Source of the DNA: Deltaproteobacteria bacterium | GTDB lineage: Bacteria; Myxococcota_A; Polyangia; Polyangiales; Houyiibacteriaceae | NCBI GenBank assembly: GCA_013151775.1 | Contig: JAADHO010000227.1 | Coordinates: 1-40,831, forward strand | Reading direction: 5' to 3' | Length of the DNA: 40,831 nt | In this document: positions 1 to 7,972 of the stretch, piece after piece | How positions within the stretch are numbered: the stretch's first letter is position 1 | Layout: each line of letters starts with the position of its first letter | Translations under genes and position numbers: made by a program | The notes under the pieces: model-generated | The model's database searches: none | What the model was told of the DNA's origin: nothing | Seen by the model: the letters and a program-made list of their open reading frames with translations, nothing else

Positions 1-2303
1 TGACCGTCGGAGTTTTCTCCCCAGCAGTCGACCGCGCCGCCGGCCCGCGCAGCGCATGCGAAGCTCGCGCCCACGGAGACCGCCGCAACGTCCACCAGCG
101 CCGGGACCAAGGTCGGGAGCACGCGCTGCGTCTGGGTGCCGTCGCCGAGCTGACCCTTGCCGTTGTCGCCGAAGCAATAGACTCGGGCGCGATCGTCCAC
201 GACGCAGGTGCTGCCGTCACCCGCCGACACCGACACCGGCGCGCCCGCGGAGCCAGGCCAGGCGACCGCCGTGGCGAAGAACCTGTCCGTGGTCGTGCCG
301 TCGCCGAGTTGTCCGTTGTTGTTGCGACCCCAGCAGTAGAGGCCCGTCGGCGTGACCGCGCAGCTGTGGCCCCTGCCCGCCGCGACCCACGTGGCGCCGG
401 TCAAGCTCGCACCGCCGGGCAGCAGCACAGCCATGGGCACGGCGCGCTCGGTGTTGCCCCCGTCGCCGAGCTGTCCGTCCCCGTTGTCGCCCCAGCACAG
501 CACCCGGCCGCCCGGATCCAGCGCGCAGCCGTGGAACCTGCCCATGGAGATTGCGCTCGCCGTCAGGCCGGGGATCGGCGCTGGAGTCCGGCGGTTGTTG
601 AAGCTGCCGTCGCCCAGCTGACCCTTGTTGTTCCGGCCCCAACACTCGACTCCACCCGAGGCGCGGCGCGCGCAGGCGTGCTCCTTGCCCAGGGACAGCT
701 CGACCACGGGGTCGAGCGCCGGAACGCAGCTGCCCGCTACGCAGTCGGGCGTCGCGCCCGCGCACACGTCCCCGCAGGCGCCGCAGGCCGCGGCGTTGCC
801 CAACGGCAGCTCACAGCCGTCCATGGCGAGCCCGTTGCAGTCGCCGAAGCCCGGATCGCAGGCGGCGATGGCGCAGCCGCTCGCGCCACAGGTAGAGGTC
901 GCCTGGGGCAAGGCGCAGACGCTCCCACAGCCGCCACAATTCGAGAGCGTGGAGAGATCTGCCTCGCAGCCATCCACAGGCAGCCCGTTGCAGTCGGCGA
1001 AGCCCGGATCACAGACGAACCCACAGGCGCCGACCGCGCAGACGGCTGCGGCGTGAGCTGGCGCCGCGCAGACCGTGCCGCAGGCGCCGCAATGACCCGG
1101 ATCGAGATCGAGATCCGCGCAGGAGCCGCCGCAATCCGTGAGGCCACCGGGGCACGCGCTGCCGCAGGCGAAGCTCAGCCCCGCGGGCACACAGGCGGCC
1201 GTGGGCGCGATGCAGCCGACGGCGCAGGAGCCACAAGAGACCGCCGACGAGAGGTCCGCTTCGCAGCCGTTGGCGGCGTCTCCGTCGCAGTCCGCGAAGC
1301 CGGCGTCGCAGCGAAGGGCGCAGCTCCCGGAGACGCACGCCGAGGCCGCGTGGGGTGGATCTAGGGGGCACGCCAGGCTGCACGACCCGCAGCTGCCGAG
1401 GGCGCTGGTCGAGCTCTCGCAACCGTTGCCGCGCACTCCGTCACAGTCCGCATGCCCCGGAGCGCAGCTCCCCACGTCGCACACGGACGCCACACAGACC
1501 TCGCTAGCGAAGGCGAGATCGCAGCTCACACCACACGCCCCACAGCTCGAGGCGGAAGTGAGGTCTGCCTCGCAGCCATCGGCCGGGTTCAAGTTGCAGT
1601 CGACGAAGCCCGGCTCGCAGCGCAGCTCGCAGGCGCCGCGCGCGCAGCTCCCCGTGGCGTGCAGAGCGTCCGCACAGACGACGCCGCAGGCTCCGCAGTT
1701 CGCGGGTTCGGCCCCGAGGTCGAAGCCCTCGTCGACCTCACCGTCGCAGTCGTCATCCAGGTCGTTGCAGATCTCCGGCGACGGGCTGCAGACATCGGGG
1801 GAGGCGTCTGCGACATCCGCGTCCGGCGCCCCCGCGTCCGTATTCGGCAAGGGCCCGGGCGTACCACTCCAGGGGCGCAGCTCGGACGGATCCACGGCCT
1901 CGGGGCGACAACCTCCGGCGGCGCAGGTTCGGCCCGCAGCGCATACTCGACCGACGCACTCGCGCAGCAGCTCGATGCGCAGCATCAGGGTCTGGCCGGG
2001 CACGAACGCCACGCTCGCCCTGCGCTCCACCACGCTCACTCCGGCGCGCAGGCCGCGGGCGTAGACCCGCACGGGCCCCAGCGCGCCGCCGCCATGCAGC
2101 AACACCAGGGTTCGCGGCAGATCCTCACCCACGCCCAGCGCGGCGTGGGCGCTCTGCACGACGCCATCGGGAGCCGTGACCTCGAGCGACACGGCGTCGA
2201 GCTCCTCGGGGACGGTCATGTCGCTGTCGACCACAACCACGAGCTGAGTGGGATCTCCAGCGCAGGCGACGAGCAGCAGGCAGCACGCGGCGACACGTCT
2301 CAT
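1..2303 (-). CDS. Cys-rich MopE-motif lipoprotein with C-terminal RCC1 repeats (3' end outside window)
   Basis: The reading frame is open from an ATG at 2303 to the window edge, so at least 767 residues are visible and the C-terminus is missing. The N-terminus is a lipoprotein signal with lipobox LVAC (Cys14 would be the lipidated residue). Around residues 170-190 there is a MopE-type calcium/metal-binding motif, EICNDLDDDCDGEVDEG. About 300 residues of cysteine-rich repeats follow, with recurring CGACG and DCNG...DGCE patterns. The last 220 residues hold about five RCC1-type repeats (CWGRNN-GQLGDG). The start overlaps the stop of the upstream TPR/PEGA gene (ATGA), so translation is probably coupled. 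Such proteins are common in Myxococcota and are presumed to be surface-exposed or envelope lipoproteins. RCC1 repeats usually form a beta-propeller; the ligand is unknown. Confidence 0.88.
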   Translation of the reverse strand, partial: MRRVAACCLLLVACAGDPTQLVVVVDSDMTVPEELDAVSLEVTAPDGVVQSAHAALGVGEDLPRTLVLLHGGGALGPVRVYARGLRAGVSVVERRASVAFVPGQTLMLRIELLRECVGRVCAAGRTCAAGGCRPEAVDPSELRPWSGTPGPLPNTDAGAPDADVADASPDVCSPSPEICNDLDDDCDGEVDEGFDLGAEPANCGACGVVCADALHATGSCARGACELRCEPGFVDCNLNPADGCEADLTSASSCGACGVSCDLAFASEVCVASVCDVGSCAPGHADCDGVRGNGCESSTSALGSCGSCSLACPLDPPHAASACVSGSCALRCDAGFADCDGDAANGCEADLSSAVSCGSCAVGCIAPTAACVPAGLSFACGSACPGGLTDCGGSCADLDLDPGHCGACGTVCAAPAHAAAVCAVGACGFVCDPGFADCNGLPVDGCEADLSTLSNCGGCGSVCALPQATSTCGASGCAIAACDPGFGDCNGLAMDGCELPLGNAAACGACGDVCAGATPDCVAGSCVPALDPVVELSLGKEHACARRASGGVECWGRNNKGQLGDGSFNNRRTPAPIPGLTASAISMGRFHGCALDPGGRVLCWGDNGDGQLGDGGNTERAVPMAVLLPGGASLTGATWVAAGRGHSCAVTPTGLYCWGRNNNGQLGDGTTTDRFFATAVAWPGSAGAPVSVSAGDGSTCVVDDRARVYCFGDNGKGQLGDGTQTQRVLPTLVPALVDVAAVSVGASFACAARAGGAVDCWGENSDG

Positions 2304-3097
2304 AGCTCGATGCGTCCCGGCATGAAGCTGCCCTCCAGGGTCGGCGCGCTCGAGTCGGAGCGGACCACCACGGCGCTGACCACAGCGCCCGCCAGGACCA
2401 CCCCGAGGACGGTCCAGAACCAGGGCGAGCGCAGAACGCCGCCGCGCCGGGGCGTCGCCTCGACCTCGTCCTCCGGTCGTGCGCGCAAGGCCGCCGCGTC
2501 CGCAGGAGTGACGACGTGAACCTCGGGCAGGACGAGCTCGAGGGCGCGCTCCTCTCCGGGCTGAAGCTGCGCCTCGACGACGGTCACGGGCTCTCCGGCG
2601 CGCAGCGCGCGCACGCGATGAGCGCCGGGATCCACGGGCATGGCCACGCCCCAGGTCACGGCGGGCAAGGGCCGACCATCGAGCTCCAGCGACACGCCCG
2701 CGCTGTCTCCCCGGACCTCCAAGGTCACGTGGGCGGTGGCCCGACGGGCACGCTCGAGCAGGGGCTCCAGCGCCTCGCGCACCACGGCCGGCGTCGCCTC
2801 GGAGCGCCGCAAGCGCACGAAGAGCTCGGACGCCTCGACCAGCTCACCGCTCTCCAGCAGGGCCTGCGCCAGGTTGAACTCCACTCGAGGCGTGTCGCGT
2901 AGCTCGAGCACGCGTCGGTAGCGCTCGACGGCCTCCGGCCAACGCCCCTGCGCACCAGCCTCGAGGGCCTGACGGAAGAGGTCGCGCGCCAGAGCCGTCG
3001 TGGCCGGGTCCTCGGGAGCCTGAGCTCGCGCGGAGGGCGCCAGGGGCAGCAGAGTCAGCGCGACGAGGAGCGCGAGAGCGTTCTTGTGGTTACGCAC
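2300..3097 (-). CDS. TPR/PEGA-like envelope protein with C-terminal membrane anchor
   Basis: 265 residues from a GTG start. The N-terminus is a signal peptide ending in ARA-Q. Residues about 35-115 form TPR-like helices (ALEAGAQGRWPEAVERY, then FNLAQALLESGELVEA). Residues about 130-175 look like a PEGA-type beta domain (VSLELDGRPLP...VDPGAHRV). A single membrane helix lies at about 225-247 (WFWTVLGVVLAGAVVSAVVV), followed by a short tail with SSAPTL and PGRIEL. In Myxococcota this arrangement is typical of periplasmic TPR/PEGA proteins of unknown function. Its stop overlaps the start of the RCC1 lipoprotein, so the two likely form one operon. The tail design resembles that of the protein at 11773-12531. 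Confidence 0.85.
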   Translation of the reverse strand: MRNHKNALALLVALTLLPLAPSARAQAPEDPATTALARDLFRQALEAGAQGRWPEAVERYRRVLELRDTPRVEFNLAQALLESGELVEASELFVRLRRSEATPAVVREALEPLLERARRATAHVTLEVRGDSAGVSLELDGRPLPAVTWGVAMPVDPGAHRVRALRAGEPVTVVEAQLQPGEERALELVLPEVHVVTPADAAALRARPEDEVEATPRRGGVLRSPWFWTVLGVVLAGAVVSAVVVRSDSSAPTLEGSFMPGRIEL

Positions 3098-3215
3098 GAT
3101 TACCGGATCAGTGTAGCAGATTCGGACCCGATTTCGGCGTCGCCTTGTGCACCCCGCGGAGGATCGGCTAGATCAGCGCCCGCGGGACACCGAAGTCGCG
3201 CAGAAGGCAAGTCGC

Positions 3216-3743
3216 ATGTCCTCCCCCGATCCCCGCCCTTACCTGATCGTCACCTCCATCCTGGATTCCGTCGCGCGCGCGGCCGACGCCACGCTCTCCC
3301 ATGGAGACGCCTTCGAGCGCGCCCTCGCGGCTGCGGAGGGTCAAGATGTCGCGGGCATCGATCTGGTGGAGCTGCCCGTGGCGCCCCACGTCTTCGCAGC
3401 GCTGCGCAAGCATCTCGGCGCGCCCAACTCCCAGGTGGGCCTCTACGACGTCTTTCCGCTGGCCAGCCACCTCGACCTCGAGATGCGCAAGGTGGCGGGT
3501 CAATTCTTGGCCGCCGACGCTCTGTGGACGCTGGAGAGTCAGCAGCTGCTCGGAGGCATCCCCCTGAACCTCCACATCGATCTGCCCAAGGATTGGGAGC
3601 ACGATCCCAAGAAGGTGCACGAGCGCCTGATGAGCGCGGGCGCCCTCGATCTCAGCCCTCAGGGGATCGAGACCTTCAAATGCGTGAAGCAAGCGTGGGA
3701 CGCCGACGTGATCCCGATGGCTCCGATGGCTCAGACCGCTTGA
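3216..3743 (+). CDS. conserved hypothetical protein, cytoplasmic
   Basis: 175 residues with no signal peptide or membrane segment. I chose the ATG at 3216 (MSSPDPRPYL) because AAGG lies about 8 bases upstream; an in-frame start at 3147 would add 23 residues that look unlike coding sequence. The protein is mixed alpha/beta, with stretches such as VGLYDVFPLASHLDLEMR and GIPLNLHIDLPKDWEHDPKK. I do not recognise a domain. It is divergent from the TPR/PEGA gene and lies just upstream of two tRNA genes. Its stop codon is part of the -35 box of the presumed tRNA promoter, so transcription of the two units is tightly abutted. Confidence 0.75.
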   Translation: MSSPDPRPYLIVTSILDSVARAADATLSHGDAFERALAAAEGQDVAGIDLVELPVAPHVFAALRKHLGAPNSQVGLYDVFPLASHLDLEMRKVAGQFLAADALWTLESQQLLGGIPLNLHIDLPKDWEHDPKKVHERLMSAGALDLSPQGIETFKCVKQAWDADVIPMAPMAQTA

Positions 3744-3768
3744 CACCCGAGGGGCTCCCAGCTAGATA
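3740..3768 (+). promoter_or_regulatory. sigma70-like promoter for the tRNA-Gln/tRNA-Glu unit
   Basis: A consensus -35 box TTGACA (3740-3745) is followed after exactly 17 bases by TAGATA (3763-3768), which matches the -10 box at three positions. The predicted start near 3775 lies about 20 bases before tRNA-Gln. The -35 box includes the TGA stop of the upstream gene. The position and the perfect -35 make this the most convincing promoter in the window, although no transcript data are available. Confidence 0.65.
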
Positions 3769-3794
3769 GCGCGCTCGCCACGGCGAGACGCCAT

Positions 3795-3865
3795 TCGGGG
3801 ATCGTCTAATGGCAGGACACCAGATTCTGGTTCTGGTTATCTAGGTTCGAGTCCTAGTCCCCGAG
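3795..3865 (+). tRNA. tRNA-Gln (anticodon CTG)
   Basis: The cloverleaf folds by eye. The acceptor stem TCGGGGA (3795-3801) pairs with TCCCCGA (3858-3864). The anticodon arm is CCAGA-TTCTGGT-TCTGG with anticodon CTG, and the T arm is CTAGG-TTCGAGT-CCTAG. The discriminator is G and CCA is not encoded, so the end must be added by CCA-adding enzyme. It reads the CAG codon that dominates in this GC-rich genome. Confidence 0.95.
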
Positions 3866-3922
3866 CAAAGTCTCTCGGTAACCAGCAGTGGATCCAGGTC
3901 CTTCGATCTGGCTGACAACTCA

Positions 3923-3994
3923 GGCCCCATCGTCTAGCGGTTAGGACATCGGCCTCTCACGCCGGTAACGGGGGTTCAAGTCCCCCTGGGGTCA
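3923..3994 (+). tRNA. tRNA-Glu (anticodon CTC)
   Basis: The acceptor stem GGCCCCA (3923-3929) pairs with TGGGGTC (3987-3993, one G-T wobble). The anticodon arm is TCGGC-CTCTCAC-GCCGG with anticodon CTC, and the T arm is GGGGG-TTCAAGT-CCCCC. CCA is not encoded. It lies 57 bases after tRNA-Gln and directly before an intrinsic terminator, so both are probably cut from one transcript. Confidence 0.95.
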
Positions 3995-3997
3995 CCC

Positions 3998-4035
3998 AAC
4001 GCCAGCTCGCACCACGCGGGCTGGCGTTTTTCTTT
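3998..4035 (+). terminator. intrinsic terminator of the tRNA unit
   Basis: A perfect 9-bp stem, AACGCCAGC (3998-4006) with GCTGGCGTT (4020-4028), encloses a 13-base loop and runs into a T-rich tract (TTTTTCTTT) through 4035. It starts four bases after the tRNA-Glu discriminator. It is the only textbook rho-independent terminator I found in the window. Confidence 0.9.
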
Positions 4036-4073
4036 CCGTCCCCTCGGTCCAGTACACTCCGAAGACACTAATA

Positions 4074-4099
4074 CGAGTTATTTAGTCATGTACAACTCG
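4074..4099. promoter_or_regulatory. short inverted repeat upstream of the siroheme reductase gene
   Basis: CGAGTT (4074-4079) and AACTCG (4094-4099) form a 6-bp inverted repeat with a 14-base AT-rich spacer, in the 164-bp gap between the tRNA terminator and the reductase start. It could be an operator for a nitrogen- or sulfur-responsive regulator, but the arms are short and I recognise no known site. A weak -35-like TTGACC occurs at 4143-4148. Confidence 0.3.
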
Positions 4100-4199
4100 G
4101 CGTGATTAGCCTGTCTTTTGCCTGTTGCGACGGTTGCGCCACTTGACCAACGTAGATTTGGACCCCATGCTTCTGCCTTCCCCAGGCGGGAGCGAGCAG

Positions 4200-6494
4200 A
4201 TGACGCACGAGACATGGAAACAGGCCCTCGACGGGCGCATCCCGGCGGAGTTGGCGCAGGAGATCGACGCCTTCGAAGGTCAGCTCGAGCTCAAGAAGCA
4301 GGGCCGCATAGGCGACAAGCTCTTCGCCGAGACGAGGCTTCGACGCGGCGCCTACGGACAGCGCTACGACAACGGTCTGCGCCACGACGGCAGCGGCCAA
4401 CAGACTCTCGCCTTCCCCTCGGGAGAGCTGACCAAGGGGCCCGGCACCTTGTGGGACGCACCGGGCATGATGCGCGTGAAGATCCCCTTCGGCGCCGTCA
4501 CGCCGGAACAGCTCGAGCTGCTCGCCGAGCTCGCGGAGGAGTACTCCGACGGCATCCTGCACGTGACCACGCGCCAGGACATCCAGCTGCACTTCGTCCA
4601 GCTCGAGGACACGCCCGACCTGATGCGCCGGCTCGGCGCCGTGGGCATCACCACACGCGAAGCCTGCGGCAACGCCGTCCGCAACGTCTCGGCCTGTCCC
4701 TTCGCGGGCACCTGTCACACGGAGAGCTTCGACGTCACGCCCCACGCCCAGGCGCTGGCGGACTTCCTGCTCGGCCACCCCGACACGCAGGACTTCGGGC
4801 GCAAGTTCAAGGCCTCCTTCAGCGGCTGCGCAGACGAGCCCTGCGGGCTGACACGTTTTCACGATCTGGGCTTGGTCGCGCGCCAAGAGATGGTCGCTGG
4901 CGAGCCCCGACGGGGCTTCCTCGTGTTCGTCGGAGGCGGCCTAGGGGCCGTGCCCGTGCAGGCGAAGGTGCTGACGGAGTTCTGCCCCGAGGAGGAGCTC
5001 TTGCCCACGGCCCAGGCCCTGTGCCGGGTCTTCGCCCAGCACGGCGAGCGCGAGAGTCGCGCGCGGGCGCGGCTGAAGTTTCTGGTTCAGAAGATCGGCA
5101 TCGAGAGGCTGAGGGAGCTGGTCGAGGAGGAGCGCGCCACGCTCTTGGACGACCCACGGTGGACGGCGCATCTGCCCGTGATCCCCGCTGAGGCCGAGCC
5201 GAAGACCGGCGGCGCGCCCCTGGCCGCAGCCAGCTCCCCGAGCCTCGCGGCCTGGCAGCAGACGAACCTGCGCGCCCAAGCCCAAGAGGGCTATCAGGTG
5301 GCGAGCGTGGCGCTGCCCCTCGGAGACTTCACGGCCGAGCAGGCGCGCGGACTCGCGGATCTGGGGCGCCGCTTCAGCCACGAGCCGCTGCGCTTCACGG
5401 TGGAGCAGAACGTCGCCCTGCGCTGGGTCTCGGGAGCGGACGCACCCGCGCTGCACGCCGGCCTCGAGGCACTTGGCCTGGCGGACGACGGCGTGGACGG
5501 GCTGCTCGATCCCACCTCCTGCCCGGGTACGGACACCTGCAAGCTCGGCATCTCCTCGAGCCGCGGGCTCGCCCGAGAGCTGCGCCGGTCCCTGCGGGTG
5601 ATCGCCGACGAGCTCGATCCCGCCGTGAAGCGCCTGCGCATCAAGGCCAGTGGCTGCTTCAACTCCTGCGGTCAACACCACGTCGCCGACCTCGGCTTCC
5701 TGGGCGTGAGCCGCAGCGTGGGCGGTCGGCGCGTGCCCCACTTCAACCTAGTCCTCGGAGGACGCTACCGGGACAACGGCGGCGCCTATGGCGTGGTCGT
5801 GGGCGCCGTGCCCGCACGCAACGTGCCCGAGGCTGTGCAGCTCATCACACGCAAATACGCCGACGAGCGCCAGGACGACGAGAGCCTCGAGGCCTTCGTG
5901 GCGCGCGTCGGCAAGGCCTCGATTCGCAAGCTGCTGGCGCCCATCTCCCGGCCGCCAGCGTACGATGTGGATCCGAGCTACTACCGCGACTTCGGAGATC
6001 CTCGCGAGTACAGCTTGGGCGACATCGGCATCGGCGAGTGCGCCGGCGAGCTCGTCCCGGCGGTGGAGTTCGCGCTCTCCACCGCGGAGCAGAAGCTCTG
6101 GAGTGCCCACGACGAGCTGGAGACAGGAGCCTCGGAGAAGGCCGCCGAGGGCGCCTATCGCGCCATGCTCCTGGCCGCCGCGGGCCTGGTGCGACACCTC
6201 GGCGGGCAGCTGCGGGACGATCCCGACGAGGTGGTCGCGGCCTTCCGCGAGCAGGTCTTCGAGCCGGGTCATTTTCACGATCCCTTCGCCAAGGGAAAAT
6301 TCGGCCGTTACCTCTTCGCCCTGCACGAGCAGCGGGCCCAGCTGCGCTCGGATGGCGAGACGGCGCAGCGCGTGCTCGACGAGGCTCGGCTCTTCCTCGA
6401 GGCGGCCTACGCCTGCACGGAGCGACTGCTCGAGGCGTCGCAGCCCGCCAGCGAGATCAACCGAGCTCCCAGCCGCCCACGAGACCGAGCATGA
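4200..6494 (+). CDS. siroheme/[4Fe-4S] ferredoxin-type nitrite/sulfite reductase with C-terminal extension
   Basis: 764 residues. Enzymes of this family reduce nitrite to ammonium or sulfite to sulfide with six electrons in the cytoplasm. The siroheme-iron-sulfur ligands are present as CPGTDTC (Cys441, Cys447) and CFNSC (Cys486, Cys490), the CX5C...CX3C signature. The two ferredoxin-like halves are visible, with the TRQDIQLHF segment near residue 125. After about residue 600 there is an extra helical region of roughly 160 residues not needed in minimal enzymes of about 550-600 residues. I chose the ATG at 4200, which has GGGAG upstream; an in-frame upstream start exists at 4125. Nitrite versus sulfite specificity cannot be decided from sequence. 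The stop overlaps the next gene (ATGA). Confidence 0.92.
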   Translation: MTHETWKQALDGRIPAELAQEIDAFEGQLELKKQGRIGDKLFAETRLRRGAYGQRYDNGLRHDGSGQQTLAFPSGELTKGPGTLWDAPGMMRVKIPFGAVTPEQLELLAELAEEYSDGILHVTTRQDIQLHFVQLEDTPDLMRRLGAVGITTREACGNAVRNVSACPFAGTCHTESFDVTPHAQALADFLLGHPDTQDFGRKFKASFSGCADEPCGLTRFHDLGLVARQEMVAGEPRRGFLVFVGGGLGAVPVQAKVLTEFCPEEELLPTAQALCRVFAQHGERESRARARLKFLVQKIGIERLRELVEEERATLLDDPRWTAHLPVIPAEAEPKTGGAPLAAASSPSLAAWQQTNLRAQAQEGYQVASVALPLGDFTAEQARGLADLGRRFSHEPLRFTVEQNVALRWVSGADAPALHAGLEALGLADDGVDGLLDPTSCPGTDTCKLGISSSRGLARELRRSLRVIADELDPAVKRLRIKASGCFNSCGQHHVADLGFLGVSRSVGGRRVPHFNLVLGGRYRDNGGAYGVVVGAVPARNVPEAVQLITRKYADERQDDESLEAFVARVGKASIRKLLAPISRPPAYDVDPSYYRDFGDPREYSLGDIGIGECAGELVPAVEFALSTAEQKLWSAHDELETGASEKAAEGAYRAMLLAAAGLVRHLGGQLRDDPDEVVAAFREQVFEPGHFHDPFAKGKFGRYLFALHEQRAQLRSDGETAQRVLDEARLFLEAAYACTERLLEASQPASEINRAPSRPRDRA

Positions 6495-7006
6495 TCCCCC
6501 AACGAATCCGCGTGAAGCTCTACGCCAAAGACGCCTCCGAGACGGACAGCGCCCCCTTCGTGGCCCTCTTCCACGACTTCATCCGCGAGTCGTGTCTGCC
6601 GGGCCTGTGGATCGACGTCGTGGACTACGGTCACGTCCCGCGCGGTCCGGGGGCGCTGCTGATCGGCCACGAGGCGGACCTGAGCTGGGACACGCTCGAC
6701 GGCCTCCCCGGGCTGTCCTTCACGCGCAAACGCGGCGAAGCGAAGAGCCTGGAAGCGGCGCTGCGGCACACGCTGGAGTGCGCGCTTCGAGCCGCGGCCG
6801 CTGTCGAGACACGCTCGCGGACGCGCCTCTCGCGCACAGGCATCGGCGTGACCTGCATCGACCGCCTGCGCGTGGCACATGACGAGGTCCGGCTCGCGCC
6901 GCTTCGCGCAGCCCTCGAGGCCGCCGCCGAGCACGCGCTGCCCGGACATGGGCCGGTCACGATCGAGCGAGGGGATCCGCGCGCCTGCGTCAGCCTGCGG
7001 ATCTGA
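6491..7006 (+). CDS. conserved hypothetical protein coupled to the nitrite/sulfite reductase
   Basis: 171 residues, soluble, starting within the reductase stop codon (ATGA overlap), so co-translation is very likely. It starts MIPQRIRVKLYAKD and contains LWIDVVDYGHVPRGPGALLIG, which suggests a compact alpha/beta domain. I recognise it as a conserved hypothetical type but cannot assign a function. The coupling suggests a role tied to the reductase, for example assembly, electron supply or regulation. This is inference from position only. The gene ends 6 bases from the convergent Nudix gene. Confidence 0.82.
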   Translation: MIPQRIRVKLYAKDASETDSAPFVALFHDFIRESCLPGLWIDVVDYGHVPRGPGALLIGHEADLSWDTLDGLPGLSFTRKRGEAKSLEAALRHTLECALRAAAAVETRSRTRLSRTGIGVTCIDRLRVAHDEVRLAPLRAALEAAAEHALPGHGPVTIERGDPRACVSLRI

Positions 7007-7012
7007 GGAACA

Positions 7013-7435
7013 TCACGACGGGCGCTCGAGCTCGAGCTCCTGCAGCCGCGGGATCAAGGGCGCGTCCGCCGCTGGCAGATCTCGCGCACCGAGTTCCTCC
7101 ACGGGACACCACTCGTGATCGGCGATCTCGAGGTGGCGGATCTCCCCGCGGACGATCTGACAGTCGTAGAAGAGCAGCAGCACGTCGCGATCCTCGTAGG
7201 CGTGAAATACGACGTCGATGATCGCGCCCACGGCGAGCTCCACACCGCACTCCTCGAGGCATTCGCGGCGCACGCACTCGCGCGGAGACTCCCCGGCTTC
7301 GAGCTTGCCGCCGGGGAATTCCCACAGCCCCGCGAGGTGCGTGCCCGCGGGGCGCTGAGTCAGCAGCACCCTGTCTCGCTGGCGTACGACCGCGGCCGCC
7401 ACCACCAGGCGAGGTCTCGCTCGCTCGGCGCTCAC
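7013..7435 (-). CDS. Nudix (MutT-type) hydrolase
   Basis: 140 residues. The Nudix box GX5EX7REUXEEXGU is complete at residues 43-65 (GKLEAGE...RECLEECGV), with the preceding GLWEFPGG typical of MutT-like 8-oxo-dGTP diphosphatases. The family hydrolyses nucleoside diphosphate derivatives to clean the nucleotide pool; the exact substrate is not certain. I place the start at a GTG (7435) that overlaps the TGA of the upstream gene, giving a normal MutT length; the frame is open further upstream, but that part lies antisense or alternative to the neighbour. Convergent to the reductase operon, with a 6-base gap and no visible terminator. Confidence 0.9.
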   Translation of the reverse strand: MSAERARPRLVVAAAVVRQRDRVLLTQRPAGTHLAGLWEFPGGKLEAGESPRECVRRECLEECGVELAVGAIIDVVFHAYEDRDVLLLFYDCQIVRGEIRHLEIADHEWCPVEELGARDLPAADAPLIPRLQELELERPS

Positions 7436-7800
7436 TCCACGTGCAGGTCGTTGCCGAGCGCCCAGTCCTCGCGTTGGCGTACGGCGTCGCTGGGCCCAGC
7501 CAAGGTCACCTGGGTCTGCTCCTCGCGGTTGGAGGTGGAGTCCGCGGGGCTCTCCAGCAGGACGATCAGCCGCCCCTCGAAGAGGCCCACGGCGCGCAGA
7601 TTCAGCCACGGCAGCGAACGCGCGTGGAGATCGCCAAAGCGTGGCGCGAAGTCTTCGGACGTGCGCAGGCTCATGCGCGCGGCGACGCCATGATGGACTC
7701 CGCGCGCGTCGAGCAGACGCACCTCATCGAATTCCGGACAGGAATCCAACGACTTTACCCAAGAAACTAACTCTGCCAGACGGTCGTCAAAAAGGTCCAT
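7432..7800 (-). CDS. hypothetical protein upstream of the Nudix gene
   Basis: 122 residues with no signal peptide or membrane helix. The ATG at 7800 is preceded by an AGGAGG ribosome binding site at good spacing. The N-terminal half reads as helix plus strand (LFDDRLAELVSWVKSLDS, then EVRLLDARGVHHGVAAR), the second half as strands (LRAVGLFEGRLIVLLE). No family recognised. It overlaps the Nudix gene by GTGA and should be co-translated with it. Confidence 0.75.
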   Translation of the reverse strand: MDLFDDRLAELVSWVKSLDSCPEFDEVRLLDARGVHHGVAARMSLRTSEDFAPRFGDLHARSLPWLNLRAVGLFEGRLIVLLESPADSTSNREEQTQVTLAGPSDAVRQREDWALGNDLHVE

Positions 7801-7972
7801 GCGGCCTCCTCGAAGCGGACCCCCATACGGTGCTCCCCGAGCGAGGATGCCACAAGGGCGGAATGCTCTCCACGTTGAGACTGCTCACGCTCATGGAGTC
7901 CGAGGCCCGAGTTCGTGCGAACCTCGGAGCCGGAGATTGACCGCGCAGTCCCGGCACCGTATCCCACGCGCG

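Noticed and set aside
309..1364. Plus-strand frame opposite the RCC1/Cys-rich gene
   Set aside because: Shadow of the Cys-rich coding strand; no ribosome binding site or domain.
6038..6490. Extended start of the ORF after the reductase gene
   Set aside because: The upstream in-frame part is a shadow of the reductase C-terminus; the ATG at 6491 is the coupled start.
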